Source: Mycobacteriaceae bacterium
GTDB taxonomy: Bacteria > Actinomycetota > Actinomycetes > Mycobacteriales > Mycobacteriaceae
NCBI GenBank assembly: GCA_019749805.1
Contig: JAIEPH010000028.1
Span: forward strand, 1-64,000
DNA: 64,000 nucleotides
Direction: 5' to 3'
The notes below the pieces were generated by a model. The model saw only the letters and a list, made by a program, of their open reading frames with translations, made no database searches and was not told where the DNA came from. Positions 47,903-57,357 of this stretch are shown piece by piece. A program made the translations under genes and the position numbers. How positions within the stretch are numbered: the first letter of the stretch is position 1; each line of letters opens with the position of its first letter.

Positions 47903-49071
47903 TTGGTGAGTAGTCCTTCTCTTGAAATCTCCCGCTCGACTTCGCGCTTTGCCCGGTCGCGGGCCCAGCGCTGAGCATCGAGTACCTCATCCACGGTAGC
48001 GGGTTCGGTGGCCCACTGGTCGGCAGCACGCAGGACCTCGGCGATTGTTCCCACAATGGCCGGAAATCGGATGCTCCCGTCGAGGAAGGCGGCCGCGGCC
48101 TCCTCATTCGCTGCGTTGTACACCGCGGTGAGGCAGCCACCGCGCTGGCCGGCCTGCCTGGCGAGGTCGACGGCCGGAAACACCTCGTCGTCCAGCGGCA
48201 GGAACTCCCAGGTCGAGGCGGTGCGGAAGTCGCAAGCCGACGCCGCGGCGGGCACCCGGGCCGGCCAGCCCAGTGCCAGCGCGATCGGCAGCTTCATATC
48301 GGGCGGACTGGCCTGGGCCAGCGTCGAGCCGTCGGTGAAGGTGACCATCGAGTGAACGATCGACTGCGGATGGACGACCACCTCGATGCGGGCGTAGTCG
48401 ATGCCGAACAGCAGATGCGTCTCGATCAGTTCGAGTCCCTTGTTGACCAGGGTGGCCGAGTTGAGCGTGTTCATCGGGCCCATCGACCAAGTGGGGTGCT
48501 TGCCCGCCTGCTCGGGGGTGACGGAGTCGAGATCCTCTGCCGACCAGCCCAGGAAGGGCCCACCCGATGCGGTGAGCACGATCTTCGCGACTTCGTCCTC
48601 GGTGCCTCCCCGCAGGCACTGCGCCATCGCGGAGTGTTCGGAGTCCACGGGGACGATCTGGCCCGGTTTGGCCGCCTTGAGCACCAGCGGCCCGCCCGCG
48701 ACCAGTGACTCCTTGTTGGCGAGCGCGAGCCTGGCGCCGCTGTTCAAGGCCGCCAGCGTGGGTTTGAGGCCGAGTGCACCGACGAGGGCGTTGAGCACGA
48801 CGTCCGCTTCGGTGTTCTCGACGAGGCGGGTGGCGGCGTCGGGTCCCGCATAGGTCACATCACCGACCTGCGCGGCCGATGCCTCGTCGGCGATGGCGAC
48901 GTTCGTCACCCCGGTCTCGGCGAGCTGCTGGGCCAGCAGGCGCGGGTTGCCGCCACGCGCCGCGAGGCCCACGACCTCGAAGCGGTCCGGGTTGGCGGCG
49001 ATGACCTCCAGCGCCTGGGTGCCGATCGACCCGGTACTGCCGAGGATCAGCACGCGCTGCCTGTTGGTCAC
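47899..49071 (-). CDS. dxr: 1-deoxy-D-xylulose 5-phosphate reductoisomerase
   Basis: [69 protein letters not shown]. Confidence 0.97.
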   Translation of the reverse strand: MTNRQRVLILGSTGSIGTQALEVIAANPDRFEVVGLAARGGNPRLLAQQLAETGVTNVAIADEASAAQVGDVTYAGPDAATRLVENTEADVVLNALVGALGLKPTLAALNSGARLALANKESLVAGGPLVLKAAKPGQIVPVDSEHSAMAQCLRGGTEDEVAKIVLTASGGPFLGWSAEDLDSVTPEQAGKHPTWSMGPMNTLNSATLVNKGLELIETHLLFGIDYARIEVVVHPQSIVHSMVTFTDGSTLAQASPPDMKLPIALALGWPARVPAAASACDFRTASTWEFLPLDDEVFPAVDLARQAGQRGGCLTAVYNAANEEAAAAFLDGSIRFPAIVGTIAEVLRAADQWATEPATVDEVLDAQRWARDRAKREVEREISREGLLTK

Positions 49072-49174
49072 CGAACCATTGTGACGCCCCGGGTGCGCCA
49101 CAGTCCCGTCCGCTGGGGGCGCCACCGCTGCACGGCGCCAAATGTGACGCAATTGTGACCACCCGGCAAACCGG

Positions 49175-49201
49175 CGATCCGTGCGTCACGTCACATCGAA
49201 T
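49175..49201 (+). promoter_or_regulatory. SigK-like promoter element CGATCC-N16-CGAAT upstream of mpt83-like gene
   Basis: Direct reading; same architecture as the element upstream of mpt70-like gene. Confidence 0.6.
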
Positions 49202-49258
49202 CCCCTTCGTCAAACACAGGACGGCAACACGGTCGTCCGACACAAGGGATGGGAACCC

Positions 49259-49939
49259 ATGAGAACACTCCACCGTAAAACGGTCGCCGCTGCCGGCCTG
49301 GGCGCACTCGCAATCTTCGGCGCAGTCTCGTGCTCCACCGACAGTTCGTCCGAGCCATCGCCCACCACGTCGACCGCAGCAGCGACAACGACATCGTCGG
49401 CACCCGCATCGCCCACGACGACCGCGATGGCCGATCCCGCCGCGAACCTCGTGGGGAGCGGCTGTGCGGCGTACGCCGAGCAGGTGCCAGAGGGCCCGGG
49501 ATCGGTGACGGGCATGGCGCAGGATCCAGTCGCGGTCGCGGCGTCCAACAACCCGATGCTCAAGACGCTGACGCAGGCGCTGTCGGGTCAGCTCAATCCC
49601 AACGTGAACCTCGTCGAAACGCTGAACAGCAATCCCGCGCTGACGGTGTTCGCGCCGACCGACGACGCCTTCGCCAAGATCGATGCGGCCACGCTCGAGA
49701 CGTTGAAGACCGATTCGGATCTGCTGACCAGCATCCTGACCTACCACGTGGTCGAGGGCCAGGCCAGCCCCTCGGCGGTCGTCGGTGAGCACACGACGCT
49801 CGAAGGCGGATCGGTGAACGTCACCGGGGCCGGTCCCGATCTGAAGGTCAACGACGCCGGACTGGTGTGCGGTGGTGTGCAGACCGCCAACGCGACGGTC
49901 TACATGATCGACACCGTGCTGATGCCCCCGGCCAACTAG
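49259..49939 (+). CDS. mpt83: Fasciclin-domain lipoprotein (MPT83-like)
   Basis: Lipobox [65 protein letters not shown]; adjacency to dipZ/mpt70. Confidence 0.92.
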   Translation: MRTLHRKTVAAAGLGALAIFGAVSCSTDSSSEPSPTTSTAAATTTSSAPASPTTTAMADPAANLVGSGCAAYAEQVPEGPGSVTGMAQDPVAVAASNNPMLKTLTQALSGQLNPNVNLVETLNSNPALTVFAPTDDAFAKIDAATLETLKTDSDLLTSILTYHVVEGQASPSAVVGEHTTLEGGSVNVTGAGPDLKVNDAGLVCGGVQTANATVYMIDTVLMPPAN

Positions 49940-49962
49940 GCCACATTCCCAATTCATCACCG

Positions 49963-49997
49963 CGAGCTGGGCCCCGACTCGGCGTGGGCCCAGCTCG
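49963..49997 (+). terminator. Strong GC-rich hairpin between mpt83 and dipZ
   Basis: Perfect 12-bp arms CGAGCTGGGCCC / GGGCCCAGCTCG with 11-nt loop; no U tract. Confidence 0.65.
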
Positions 49998-50016
49998 TCG
50001 TGTCTAGGAAACGTCC

Positions 50017-51756
50017 ATGTTCACGCTTGCACTGATCGGCTTTCTGGGCGGATTGATCACCGGCATCTCGCCGTGCATCCTTCCCGTCCTGCCGGTGATC
50101 TTCTTCTCCGGCACGCAGAGCAGCGGTGCCGACGCATCCGGCAGTGCGGGCGGCGTGGCGGTCGCCACCAAGCCCGCACTATCGGACCGGTTGCGGCCCT
50201 ACCGTGTGATCGCGGGCCTGGTCTTGAGTTTCAGCGTGGTGACGCTGGTGGGCTCCGCACTGCTGTCGCTGCTGCACCTGCCTCAGGATGCCATCCGGTG
50301 GGTCGCGCTGATCGCGTTGGTGATGATCGGCACCGGGCTGATCTTCCCGAAATTCGAGGCGCTGCTGGAGAAGCCGTTCTCCAAACTGCCGCAGAAGCAG
50401 TTCGGCTCCGGCAGTAGCGGTTTCGGCCTGGGTCTGGCGCTGGGCGTGCTGTACGTACCGTGCGCCGGACCGGTGCTGGCAGCCATCGTCATCGCGGGAG
50501 CGACGGGAACGATCGGCCTTCCCACCATCGTGCTGACCCTGGCGTTCGCTGTCGGCGCAGCTCTGCCGCTGCTGTTCTTCGCTCTGACAGGCCGCCGTGT
50601 CGCCGAGCGGGTGGCGGCGTTTCGGCGCCGCCAGCGCGAGATCCGTATCACCGCAGGCATTGTGACCATCCTGCTGGCCGTGGCCCTCGCGTTCAATGTC
50701 CCCGCCGCGTTGCAGCGTGCGATCCCGGACTACACCGGCACGCTGCAGGAACGCGTCGGTGGCGACGAGCAGATTCGCGAGAAGCTCAACCTTGCAGGCC
50801 TGGTCAACGATCAGAACAGAGAGCTGGCGAACTGCAGCGACGGCGCCCCTGAGCTGGAAAGCTGCGGTACCGCACCGGACATCAAGAACATCACCGCTTG
50901 GCTGAACACCCCGAACGGTTCGGCGGTGGACCTGAAGTCATTGCGCGGCAAGGTGGTACTCGTCGACTTCTGGGCGTACTCGTGCATCAACTGCCAGCGC
51001 GCCGCCCCGCACCTCGTCGACTGGTACGACACCTACCGCGACGTCGGTTTCGAGGTCATCGGCGTGCACACGCCGGAGTACGCCTTCGAACGGGTCGAAG
51101 GCAACGTGGCCGCTGGCGCACAAGATCTGGGCATCACCTACCCCGTCGCGTTGGACAACGGCTATTCGACATGGACGAACTACCGCAACCGCTACTGGCC
51201 GGCCAAGTACCTCATCGACGCGTCCGGCACCGTGCGCCACATCAAGTTCGGAGAGGGCGACTACGACGTCACCGAGCGCCTGATACGCCAGCTGATCTCG
51301 GAGGCCAACCCTTCGGCGCAGCTGCCGCCACCGGTCGACGCCCAAGACATGACCCCGTTCGAGGAGACGACGCCCGAGACATATCTCAGTGTCGGCAAGG
51401 TGGTCAACTACGGCGGCGCCGGCACGTACGACGAGGGATCATTCAATTTCAGCTATCCACAACAACTTCCCCACGACAGCTTTGCGCTGACCGGCGACTG
51501 GGCGCTCGATTACCAGGGTGCGACGGCGCAGGGCGACAACTCCGGCATCGCGCTGAACTATCACGCCAAAGACGTCTACATCGTGGCCGGCGGCACCGGT
51601 ACTTTGACCGTCACCCGCAACGGCGCGAAATCCACCGTGCCGATCAGCGGCCCACCGACACTGCATCAGATCGCCGCTCATCCCGACGTGACACGCGGAC
51701 GACTCGACGTCGCGGTACCCGCCGGATTGCAAATCTTTTCGTTTACCTACGGCTGA
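50017..51756 (+). CDS. dipZ: DipZ: CcdA-type membrane domain fused to thioredoxin-like and C-terminal carbohydrate-binding-like domain
   Basis: [75 protein letters not shown]. Confidence 0.94.
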   Translation: MFTLALIGFLGGLITGISPCILPVLPVIFFSGTQSSGADASGSAGGVAVATKPALSDRLRPYRVIAGLVLSFSVVTLVGSALLSLLHLPQDAIRWVALIALVMIGTGLIFPKFEALLEKPFSKLPQKQFGSGSSGFGLGLALGVLYVPCAGPVLAAIVIAGATGTIGLPTIVLTLAFAVGAALPLLFFALTGRRVAERVAAFRRRQREIRITAGIVTILLAVALAFNVPAALQRAIPDYTGTLQERVGGDEQIREKLNLAGLVNDQNRELANCSDGAPELESCGTAPDIKNITAWLNTPNGSAVDLKSLRGKVVLVDFWAYSCINCQRAAPHLVDWYDTYRDVGFEVIGVHTPEYAFERVEGNVAAGAQDLGITYPVALDNGYSTWTNYRNRYWPAKYLIDASGTVRHIKFGEGDYDVTERLIRQLISEANPSAQLPPPVDAQDMTPFEETTPETYLSVGKVVNYGGAGTYDEGSFNFSYPQQLPHDSFALTGDWALDYQGATAQGDNSGIALNYHAKDVYIVAGGTGTLTVTRNGAKSTVPISGPPTLHQIAAHPDVTRGRLDVAVPAGLQIFSFTYG

Positions 51757-51760
51757 TGAC

Positions 51761-51787
51761 CCATCCGCACCGCGCACGGCTCCGAAT
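51761..51787 (+). promoter_or_regulatory. SigK-like promoter element CCATCC-N16-CGAAT upstream of mpt70-like gene
   Basis: Direct reading, starts 5 bp after dipZ stop. Confidence 0.65.
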
Positions 51788-51847
51788 ACCTGATGACGTG
51801 ACAAACGAGGCGGCATAAGCCGTCCCCGACGAAAGGAAGCGAATTAC

Positions 51848-52426
51848 ATGTACGCAAAGAAAACCGTGGGGGTCGGCTTCGCCGCGATTGCCGCTCTCGG
51901 ATTGTCCCTCGGCACGGCGACGAGCGCACAAGCCGAGATGGTCGGGACAGGCTGTTCGGCCTACGCGCAGCAGGTGCCGACGGGTCCCGGCTCCGTTCAG
52001 GGCATGGCAATGGACCCGGTAGCCGTGGCCGCGTCGAACAACCCGATGCTGACCACGCTCACCAAAGCGATTTCCGGACAATTGAATCCGCAGGTGAACC
52101 TCGTCGACACCCTCAACGGCGGCCAGTTCACGGTGTTCGCTCCCACCGATGCTGCGTTCGCGAAGATCGATCCGGCGACCATCGAGAAGCTCAAGACTGA
52201 CGCTCCCCTGCTCACCAGCATCCTGACCTACCACGTGGTTCCCGGTCAGGCTGGTCCCGCGCAGGTCGCCGGGACCCACAAGACGGTGCAGGGCGCCGAC
52301 CTGACCGTCACCGGCATGGGTAGCGATCTGCGGGTCAACGACGCATCCGTGGTCTGCGGTGGGGTGCAGACGGCCAACGCCACCGTCTACATGATCGACA
52401 CCGTCCTGATGCCGCCGATGAATTGA
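51848..52426 (+). CDS. mpt70: Secreted fasciclin-domain protein (MPT70-like)
   Basis: Signal peptide; [55 protein letters not shown]. Confidence 0.92.
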   Translation: MYAKKTVGVGFAAIAALGLSLGTATSAQAEMVGTGCSAYAQQVPTGPGSVQGMAMDPVAVAASNNPMLTTLTKAISGQLNPQVNLVDTLNGGQFTVFAPTDAAFAKIDPATIEKLKTDAPLLTSILTYHVVPGQAGPAQVAGTHKTVQGADLTVTGMGSDLRVNDASVVCGGVQTANATVYMIDTVLMPPMN

Positions 52427-52450
52427 GTTGCGGCACAGATTAATCAGGAG

Positions 52451-52479
52451 AGCAGCCCGGCACCCCCGGCCGGGCTGCT
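52451..52479 (+). terminator. Rho-independent-type terminator after mpt70-like gene
   Basis: Perfect 11-bp arms AGCAGCCCGGC / GCCGGGCTGCT, 7-nt loop, followed by TTTCC. Confidence 0.75.
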
Positions 52480-52490
52480 TTCCGCCGCGC

Positions 52491-53348
52491 TCAGCCGGGT
52501 TGCGCGGCCGAAGGATCCACCGATGCCTCGATCTTGAGAATCCTGCTGTCCCGCAACGTGAACACCAGCACGGCGAACAGACGGCGCTCCATGAATGCGA
52601 GAACCGCCTCCTGCCCCACCGGTCCGCTGACCAGCGTGGCTCCCCGTCCGACATAGCGCAGCAGATTGACCGCGACCTCCTCCGGACCGTGGTTGATCTG
52701 AGGCGGCGGGGCCCCCTCGCCGATTATCGTGCCGACCCCCCACACCGACGGATCCAGGATCGCCGTGAGCCCCTGCAGGTCTCCGTTGGCGCATGCGGTG
52801 ATGAACTTCTCGGTGACCAGCTGATGTTCGACGCCGCCGACCTCGGCCAGCCGCGGCGATGCATCGGAGAACTTCGCCCGGGCTCGTCGGGCTAATTGCC
52901 TGCAGGTACCGACGGGCCTGCCGACCGTCTCGGCGATCTCCTCGAACGGCAGATGGAAGACGTCGTGGAGTACGAATGCGACGCGCTCCCCTGGGCTGAG
53001 CCGCCGCAGCACTTCCAGCAGCGCCGCACGAATGTCGTCGTCGAGGGTGACCCGGTCGGCCGGATCGGGGTCGGGTGAGGTCGCGGTGTCGAGCGCACCG
53101 GAGGCGTCGGGGTATTCGCGGCGGGTGCGCGCCGAGCGGATCTGGTCGAGGCAGAGTCGTCCGGCAACCACGGTCAGCCAGGCCCGGAGGTCGTCGATAT
53201 GCGCGGTATCGGCACGCGCGAGCCGCAGGAACGCCTCCTGCGCGACGTCCTCGGCCCCGCCGACGTCGCCGAGCATCTGATAGGCGAGGTTCACCAGATA
53301 GGGACGGTGTTCGCGCCACGCGGCGTCGATCAACGCTGAACCGCTCAT
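52491..53348 (-). CDS. ECF RNA polymerase sigma factor with C-terminal SnoaL-like domain (ECF41/ECF56/SigJ-like)
   Basis: LVNLAYQMLGDVGGAEDVAQEAFLRL; LRRLSPGERVAFVLHDVFHLPFEEIAETVGRPVGTCRQLARRAR; about 100-aa C-terminal extension. Confidence 0.92.
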   Translation of the reverse strand: MSGSALIDAAWREHRPYLVNLAYQMLGDVGGAEDVAQEAFLRLARADTAHIDDLRAWLTVVAGRLCLDQIRSARTRREYPDASGALDTATSPDPDPADRVTLDDDIRAALLEVLRRLSPGERVAFVLHDVFHLPFEEIAETVGRPVGTCRQLARRARAKFSDASPRLAEVGGVEHQLVTEKFITACANGDLQGLTAILDPSVWGVGTIIGEGAPPPQINHGPEEVAVNLLRYVGRGATLVSGPVGQEAVLAFMERRLFAVLVFTLRDSRILKIEASVDPSAAQPG

Positions 53349-53356
53349 GATTCAAG

Positions 53357-53382
53357 GACGAGACACGACGACGGAAAGTTAC
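53357..53382 (-). promoter_or_regulatory. ECF-type promoter GTAAC-N17-CGTC reading into the sigma gene
   Basis: Minus strand GTAAC (53382..53378), CGTC (53360..53357), 8 nt before ATG at 53348. Confidence 0.7.
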
Positions 53383-53403
53383 CGGCCGCTGAAACAACAG
53401 GGC

Positions 53404-53429
53404 GTAACTTTTTTGGTGGCCGCCTCGTC
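53404..53429 (+). promoter_or_regulatory. ECF-type promoter GTAAC-N17-CGTC reading into the NmrA-like gene
   Basis: GTAAC (53404..53408), CGTC (53426..53429), 9 nt before ATG at 53439. Confidence 0.7.
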
Positions 53430-53438
53430 CTAGCTGCC

Positions 53439-54299
53439 ATGAACCCAATTCTCGTCACGGGCGCAACCGGCAACGTCGGTCGCCCCCTTGTCACACAACT
53501 CCTCAGCGCTGGAGCCGTGGTCCGCGCGGTCACCCGCGATCCGAGCGCCGCACGCTTTCCGGACGGGGTCCAAGTGGTGTCCTCTGCCACCGCGGGTATC
53601 GACGGGGCGTCCGCGGTGTTTCTCAACTCGCGCGCGCTTGGCGACGAAGACGCTTCTTTCGTGCAGGCCACCCGACGGGCAGGCGTCACCCGTCTCGTGG
53701 CACTGTCGGCGATCAACGCGGACGACGATTTCTCGCGGCAGCCCTCGCGCTTTCGCGGCGACCGCAACAAGGAGGTCGAACAGCTCGCGATCGACTCCGG
53801 CCTCGAGTGGGTGAGCCTGCGTCCCACTGTGTTCGTTTCGAACTTCTTCGGCATGTGGGCTCCCCAGATTCAGGCGGGCGACGTCGTCACCGGCCCGTTC
53901 GCGCACGCGTCGACCGCACCGATCTCCGACCGCGACGTGTCCGCCGTGGCAGCCCGCGCCCTACTCACCGATGAGCTTGTCGGCCGTCGCATTCCATTGA
54001 CCGGGCCACAAGCCCTCACCAACACCGAGCTGGTCGATGTCATCGGCGGCGTCGTCGGCCGCCGGCTGTCTTACCGCGAGGTCCCGGCCGAACAGGTGCG
54101 GAACCGCTTCGTCGAAATGGGTTTTGCGGCCGAATTCGCTGACGCCTACATCGCGCTGCTGGCGGCGACGGTCGACACGCCTGCGGTGGTGACCCACGAA
54201 GTCGAGAAGATTCTCGGCCGTCCCGCCGAATCGTTCGCCGACACCGTTTCGGCGAATCAAGCTCAGTTCATGAATCACCAAGGGAAAGAACATGTCTGA
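53439..54299 (+). CDS. NmrA-like NAD(P)-binding protein
   Basis: MNPILVTGATGNVGRPLVTQLLSAGAVVRAVTRDPSAARFPDGVQVV. Confidence 0.9.
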   Translation: MNPILVTGATGNVGRPLVTQLLSAGAVVRAVTRDPSAARFPDGVQVVSSATAGIDGASAVFLNSRALGDEDASFVQATRRAGVTRLVALSAINADDDFSRQPSRFRGDRNKEVEQLAIDSGLEWVSLRPTVFVSNFFGMWAPQIQAGDVVTGPFAHASTAPISDRDVSAVAARALLTDELVGRRIPLTGPQALTNTELVDVIGGVVGRRLSYREVPAEQVRNRFVEMGFAAEFADAYIALLAATVDTPAVVTHEVEKILGRPAESFADTVSANQAQFMNHQGKEHV

Positions 54300-54735
54300 A
54301 CTTCGCCCACCGTGGTACCTCAAACCGATGAACCGGTTCGTCAAGGCGATTCAGAAGCTGGGCATACCGGCCGGCCCTTCGCAGATTCTGACGGTGCCTG
54401 GCCGGAAGACGGGCAAGTTGCGCAGCACGCCGATGACACCGTTCACCCACAACGGCCGTCTCTATACCGTCGCGGGCTATCCCGGCGCCGACTGGGCGGC
54501 CAACGCTCGCGCGGCAGGGGCGGGAACGCTCACCCGGGGCCGCCGATCCCGGCGGGTCAAGATCGTCGAACTGAGCGCCGTCGATGCGGCTCCTGTGCTG
54601 CGCAGCTTCGCCGTCGAAGTTCCGGTCGGAGTTGGATTCGCGAAGCGGTCGGGACTGGTTCGCGAGGGCACACCGGACGAACTCGAAGCTCTTGCGGGCG
54701 AACTGGCGGTCTTCCGCTTTGATCCGCAGGACTGA
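54292..54735 (+). CDS. Ddn-like F420-dependent nitroreductase-family protein (DUF385)
   Basis: LTVPGRKTGKLRSTPMTPFTHNGRLYTVAGYPGADWAANARAAGAGTLTRGRRSRRVKIVEL; 8-bp overlap with preceding gene. Confidence 0.88.
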   Translation: MSELRPPWYLKPMNRFVKAIQKLGIPAGPSQILTVPGRKTGKLRSTPMTPFTHNGRLYTVAGYPGADWAANARAAGAGTLTRGRRSRRVKIVELSAVDAAPVLRSFAVEVPVGVGFAKRSGLVREGTPDELEALAGELAVFRFDPQD

Positions 54736-54745
54736 CCCGCCGCGC

Positions 54746-55162
54746 CTATTCGCCCTGCAGCTGCTGATACAGCCCATGCATGTCGAGTTGTCCGCGGTGG
54801 GTGACGAGCATGTCGCCCTGAAACCGGTCGATGTGGATGCCGGCCACCGACACCGCTTTTCCGGTCGGCGCGATGCCACGGAAGAGGCCGGTGTGAGTGC
54901 CCACGAACCGGCAGCGGGATACGCCGTGGGAACCGTCCACGAGTACCTCGTCGAGTTCGTGGCGCCCGTCGGGAAAGGCCGTGAAGAATTCGTCCAGGCG
55001 GCCGATCCATTCGTGCCATCCGACCGGTCCACCCCCGCCGACCTCCACGACCACCCGTTGCGACACCACGGCCTCGAGCGTCGCCCGGTCATTTCGGTCG
55101 ATGGCCGCATAGAGGCAGTGCACGAGATCGCGGATCTCGTTGCCTTCAAAACTCATGCTCAC
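54746..55162 (-). CDS. SnoaL/NTF2-like domain protein
   Basis: IRDLVHCLYAAIDRNDRATLEAVVSQRVVVEVGGGGPVGWHEWIGRLDEFFTAFPD. Confidence 0.8.
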   Translation of the reverse strand: MSMSFEGNEIRDLVHCLYAAIDRNDRATLEAVVSQRVVVEVGGGGPVGWHEWIGRLDEFFTAFPDGRHELDEVLVDGSHGVSRCRFVGTHTGLFRGIAPTGKAVSVAGIHIDRFQGDMLVTHRGQLDMHGLYQQLQGE

Positions 55163-56028
55163 CGCACTTTTCCGATGATCTCCTCCGCGAACCGCTCGAT
55201 GGGCTCGCGGTAGCGCTCGACGTCGTCACCAGGCAGGTCCGCGCCCATCCACGGGGCGCACATCAGGGCGGTGATGCCTGCGTCCTGCGCCCGTTTGTAG
55301 AGATCCGGCGACGGTGGTTCCATCAACGCCAGCATGATGTCGAAAGGCTCACTGGCCCTGCCATATTCATCGCGCAGCTTGGTGATCCTGTCCGCATAGG
55401 ACACCGCTTCGTCCCACCCGTAGGCATAGCCCACCCAGCCGTCGCACAGCCGGGCCGCACGCCGCAGCGCCGCCTCCGATTCACCGCCGCAATGAATGGG
55501 GACAGGTGTCTCCGGATGAGGCTCGATCATCATCTCGGGCACCTGGTAGTGCTCCCCACTCCAGGACACCCAGCCGCCACCCCACAGTGCGCGCAATGCC
55601 GGGATCATCTCGTTGAGCCGTTTACCGCGGGTCGTGAAATCCTGGCCCAGCATCTCGTACTCCTCGCGCATCCACCCGACACCCACGGCCAGCGACACCC
55701 GCCCCTGTGACAGCACAGCGGCCGTGGCGACCTGTTTGGCCACTTCCAGCAGCGGTCGCGCAGGCGCGACGTAGACCGCGTTGGAGAAGCGCAGCCGGCT
55801 CGTCACCGCCGCCATCGCGCCGATCTGCACCCAGCAGTCCGGCCATGCCGTCTCGGGTTCCCACGGAGGCTTACCGCTGGGATGGTCCGGGTAGGGCGAG
55901 GACAGGTTACGGGGATAGATGAGGTGGTCGGCCGTCACCATGCCGTCGTAGCCGGCCTCGTCGAGCATGCGTGCCAGCGGCAGGATTTCTGACGTTTTCA
56001 TGAACGGAGTGCCCGACCAAAACTGCAT
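55159..56028 (-). CDS. LLM-class F420-dependent oxidoreductase
   Basis: MLDEAGYDGMVTADHLIYPRNLSSPYPD; VGWMREEYEMLGQDFTTRGKRLNEMIPALRALW. Confidence 0.9.
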   Translation of the reverse strand: MQFWSGTPFMKTSEILPLARMLDEAGYDGMVTADHLIYPRNLSSPYPDHPSGKPPWEPETAWPDCWVQIGAMAAVTSRLRFSNAVYVAPARPLLEVAKQVATAAVLSQGRVSLAVGVGWMREEYEMLGQDFTTRGKRLNEMIPALRALWGGGWVSWSGEHYQVPEMMIEPHPETPVPIHCGGESEAALRRAARLCDGWVGYAYGWDEAVSYADRITKLRDEYGRASEPFDIMLALMEPPSPDLYKRAQDAGITALMCAPWMGADLPGDDVERYREPIERFAEEIIGKVR

Positions 56029-56067
56029 CCTGTTTCTCTACCGGGAAATTCGGGCAGCATCAATGGC

Positions 56068-57357
56068 ATGCCCGCACTGTTGTGGTTCAGGCGCGATCTG
56101 AGGCTGCACGACCACCCGGCCCTGCTGGACGCCGCGGCCGCCGGCGGCGACGTCCTCGCCTGCTACGTGCTGGACCCGCGACTGAAGGCATCAGCCGGGC
56201 AGCGACGGCTGCAGTACCTGTATGACGCGCTTCGCGATCTGCACAACAGCCTCGACGGGCGCCTGCACGTAAGCCGCGGCCGGCCGGAGAAGCGCATTCC
56301 GGCACTGGCCAAAGCGACCGGCGCCTCCTCGGTCCACGTGTCCGGGGACTACACGCCGTTCGGCCGGCGACGCGACGATGCGGTGCGCGACGCCCTCGGT
56401 GATGTTTCCCTCGAAGAGTCGGGGTCGCCCTACCTGGTGTCGCCGGGGCGCGTCACCAAGGACGACGGCACGCCCTACCAGGTGTTCACCCCGTTCTACG
56501 CAGCGTGGCGCAAGCACGGTTGGCGGTCGCCCGCGTCGTCGGGACCCAAATCCGCGAAGTGGATTGATCCCGGCGATGCGCCGGGCAGGGTCCAGATCCC
56601 CGACGGCGGTGTCGAATTGGAGCTGCCCGCCGGGGAGGGCGCGGCCCGGCGCCAGTGGAAGTCGTTCGTGCGCAAGCAACTCGAGGGATACGACAAGGAT
56701 CGCAACCGACCGGACCTACCCGCTACCAGCCGGATGTCGGCGCATCTGAAGTTCGGCACCATCCACCCGCGCACCATGGCCGCCGACCTCGGCGATGGCG
56801 CAGGCGCGCAGGCGTATCTGCGTGAGCTGGCGTTCCGCGACTTCTACGCCGCGGTGCTCAACGAATGGCCGGAGAGCGCATGGTGGAACTGGAACAAGGC
56901 GTTCGACAAGATCCAGGTCGACGACGACAAGAACGCACGCAAGCTGTTCGACGCATGGAAGGCCGGCCGCACCGGGTTCCCGATCGTCGATGCCGGTATG
57001 CGGCAGCTCGCCGAAACCGGCTTCATGCACAACCGCGTGCGGATGATCGTGGCCTCGTTTCTGGTGAAGGACCTACACCTGCCGTGGCAGTGGGGAGCCC
57101 GCTGGTTCCTCGACCAACTGGTCGACGGGGACATGGCGAACAATCAGCACGGATGGCAGTGGGCCGCGGGCTGCGGTACCGACGCGGCACCCTATTTCCG
57201 GGTGTTCAACCCGACGACGCAGGGCGAGAAGTTCGATCCCGACGGCGAATACGTGCGCCGGTGGGTTCCCGAAATCGACGACGACTACCCCGATCCGATC
57301 ATCGATCACAAGGAGGAACGGGCCGAGGCGCTGCGCCGCTACGGCGAGATCACTTGA
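56068..57357 (+). CDS. phr: Deoxyribodipyrimidine photolyase (class I, cryptochrome/photolyase family)
   Basis: PALLWFRRDLRLHDHPALLDAAAAGGDVLACYVLD; GFPIVDAGMRQLAETGFMHNRVRMIVASFLVKDLHLPWQWGARWF. Confidence 0.95.
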   Translation: MPALLWFRRDLRLHDHPALLDAAAAGGDVLACYVLDPRLKASAGQRRLQYLYDALRDLHNSLDGRLHVSRGRPEKRIPALAKATGASSVHVSGDYTPFGRRRDDAVRDALGDVSLEESGSPYLVSPGRVTKDDGTPYQVFTPFYAAWRKHGWRSPASSGPKSAKWIDPGDAPGRVQIPDGGVELELPAGEGAARRQWKSFVRKQLEGYDKDRNRPDLPATSRMSAHLKFGTIHPRTMAADLGDGAGAQAYLRELAFRDFYAAVLNEWPESAWWNWNKAFDKIQVDDDKNARKLFDAWKAGRTGFPIVDAGMRQLAETGFMHNRVRMIVASFLVKDLHLPWQWGARWFLDQLVDGDMANNQHGWQWAAGCGTDAAPYFRVFNPTTQGEKFDPDGEYVRRWVPEIDDDYPDPIIDHKEERAEALRRYGEIT

